DNA from: Acidobacteriota bacterium
Lineage (GTDB): Bacteria; Acidobacteriota; Terriglobia; Acidiferrales; UBA7541
Length of the DNA: 6,168 nt
Direction: 5' to 3'
NCBI GenBank assembly: GCA_003224135.1
Contig: QHYO01000240.1
Location: 1-6,168 of the forward strand
Shown: one piece after another, positions 5,014 through 6,168 of the stretch
Layout: each line of letters starts with the position of its first letter
Position numbering within the stretch: position 1 is the stretch's first letter
Position numbers and translations under genes: made by a program
Notes under the pieces: generated by a model
What the model was told of the DNA's origin: nothing
Databases searched by the model: none
Seen by the model: only the letters and a program-made list of their open reading frames with translations

Positions 5014-6168
5014 ATGGCTCGATCGACCGGACCACTCGTAGACACGGAACCATCTGTTCCAGCGGAACCCGCGACGGCCGCCGCGTCCAAGGCCAGCATC
5101 TCACGCGCGGCCACGTATCCTTCGCTTCCTGAATCGCACCGCACAATTCCAATCGCTCCCGGTCTGAGTTGGTTCAGAAAAATTCTGGCCTTCGCGGGGC
5201 CTGGCTATCTCGTCGCAGTTGGATATATGGACCCCGGCAACTGGGCCACGGACCTTGGCGGCGGGGCAAAATTTGGTTATGCGCTTCTCAGCGTGATTCT
5301 TCTGAGCAATCTGATGGCGATGCTACTTCAGGCGCTCTCCGCCAAACTAGGGATTGTCACGGGACGCGACCTGGCGCAGGCCTGCCGCGAATCCTATTCT
5401 CGCCCTGTTGCGATCGCTCTATGGATTGTTTGCGAAATTGCGATCGCGGCTTGCGACCTCGCTGAAGTTCTTGGCTCCGCCGTCGCGCTCAAGCTGCTGT
5501 TCGGACTTCCGTTGATCGCCGGCGTACTGATCACCGCGCTCGACGTGTTGATCGTCCTCGCGCTGCAGGGGCGCGGCTTTCGGCTGATCGAGGCTTTCGT
5601 CGTGACGCTGATCGTTACCATTGCAGCGTGCTTTGCCTATGAAATTTTTTTCGCACAGCCAATCTGGCGCGAAGCCGCAGTCGGCTTTATTCCGAGGTTT
5701 GAAATCCTTCGCAATCGCGAAATGCTGTACATCGCCATCGGCATCCTCGGCGCTACGGTGATGCCGCACAATCTCTATCTCCATTCGAGCATTGTGCAAA
5801 CGCGGGCGTTTGCAACCGACGCAGGCGGGAAACGGGAGGCTCTTCGCTACGCGACGTTTGATTCCACTCTCGCACTTGGCTTTGCACTTTTTATCAACGC
5901 CGCCATCCTGATTCTTGGCGCCGCCGCTTTTCATACGCGCGGCATGCACGACGTTGCGGAAATCGCCGACGCCTACAAGCTTCTCACCCCGGTCCTCGGC
6001 GCAAGCTTTGCCAGCACGCTTTTTGCCTGCGCTCTACTGGCTTCGGGACAGAACTCGACGCTTACGGGCACGCTCGCCGGCCAAATCGTGATGGAAGGGT
6101 TCCTGAATCTTCGCCTCAAGCCGTGGCTGAGGCGGCTGATCACTCGCGTGCTCGCCATTCTTCCCGCG
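5014..6168 (+). CDS. mntH: NRAMP family divalent metal (Mn2+/Fe2+) transporter, MntH-type, 3' end outside the window
   Basis: The open frame starts at ATG 5014, just after an in-frame TAA at 5005-5007, and continues through the window end (385 codons seen; family members are usually 410-450 residues). NRAMP proteins are inner-membrane, proton-coupled importers of Mn2+ or Fe2+. Diagnostic motifs are all present: DPGN in helix 1 (residues 73-76), DLAEVLG in helix 3 (148-154, with the D and E of the proton pathway), ATVMPHN in helix 6 (247-253, whose Met favours transition metals over Mg2+), and the signature [19 protein letters not shown] (345-363). About 58 residues rich in Ala, Ser and Pro precede helix 1, longer than in many homologues. 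No Shine-Dalgarno sequence precedes the ATG. No frameshift is seen. The symbol is assigned by family; metal specificity is inferred. Confidence 0.93.
   Translation, partial: MARSTGPLVDTEPSVPAEPATAAASKASISRAATYPSLPESHRTIPIAPGLSWFRKILAFAGPGYLVAVGYMDPGNWATDLGGGAKFGYALLSVILLSNLMAMLLQALSAKLGIVTGRDLAQACRESYSRPVAIALWIVCEIAIAACDLAEVLGSAVALKLLFGLPLIAGVLITALDVLIVLALQGRGFRLIEAFVVTLIVTIAACFAYEIFFAQPIWREAAVGFIPRFEILRNREMLYIAIGILGATVMPHNLYLHSSIVQTRAFATDAGGKREALRYATFDSTLALGFALFINAAILILGAAAFHTRGMHDVAEIADAYKLLTPVLGASFASTLFACALLASGQNSTLTGTLAGQIVMEGFLNLRLKPWLRRLITRVLAILPA

Overview
The window most likely comes from an Acidobacteriota (Terriglobia-like soil bacterium) chromosome. The main clue is a two-module MacB/FtsX-type permease with no ATPase gene beside it. 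This is the pattern of the acidobacterial duplicated orphan permease family (ADOP, TIGR03434). A secreted protein with an IREAYFLG-type motif and a DUF3467 protein fit the same assignment, which rests on family recognition and not on a marker gene.

Layout. Positions 1-249 hold no credible gene but contain an 11-bp perfect tandem repeat and a 10-bp-phased CTTGC motif series. Positions 250-326 are a complete tRNA-Ile(GAU) on the minus strand with an encoded CCA, and a plausible promoter lies at 364-392. Positions 757-1359 encode a secreted protein of unknown function, read on the plus strand and cut by one in-frame amber codon at 1150-1152. Convergent to it, on the minus strand from about 3954 (or 4002) down to 1448, lies an ADOP permease broken by a frame-changing deletion around 3000; one transmembrane helix appears to be missing. 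Positions 4030-4541 are non-coding but carry a 14-bp copy of the tRNA-Ile 5' end (4430-4443). A small DUF3467 protein (4542-4856, minus) is divergent from an NRAMP/MntH-type metal transporter (5014 onward, plus), which runs off the window end; the 157-bp gap between them holds both promoter candidates.

How it fits together. The left two thirds look like a decaying accessory segment: both protein genes between the tRNA and its 5'-end copy are disrupted. The right third looks intact, with a divergent DUF3467/mntH pair. I found no integrase, transposase, CRISPR array or defence system, and nothing that amounts to a demonstrated new system. The best leads are the tRNA-bounded segment with its two broken genes, the clean amber interruption, and the tandem repeat next to the tRNA 3' end.
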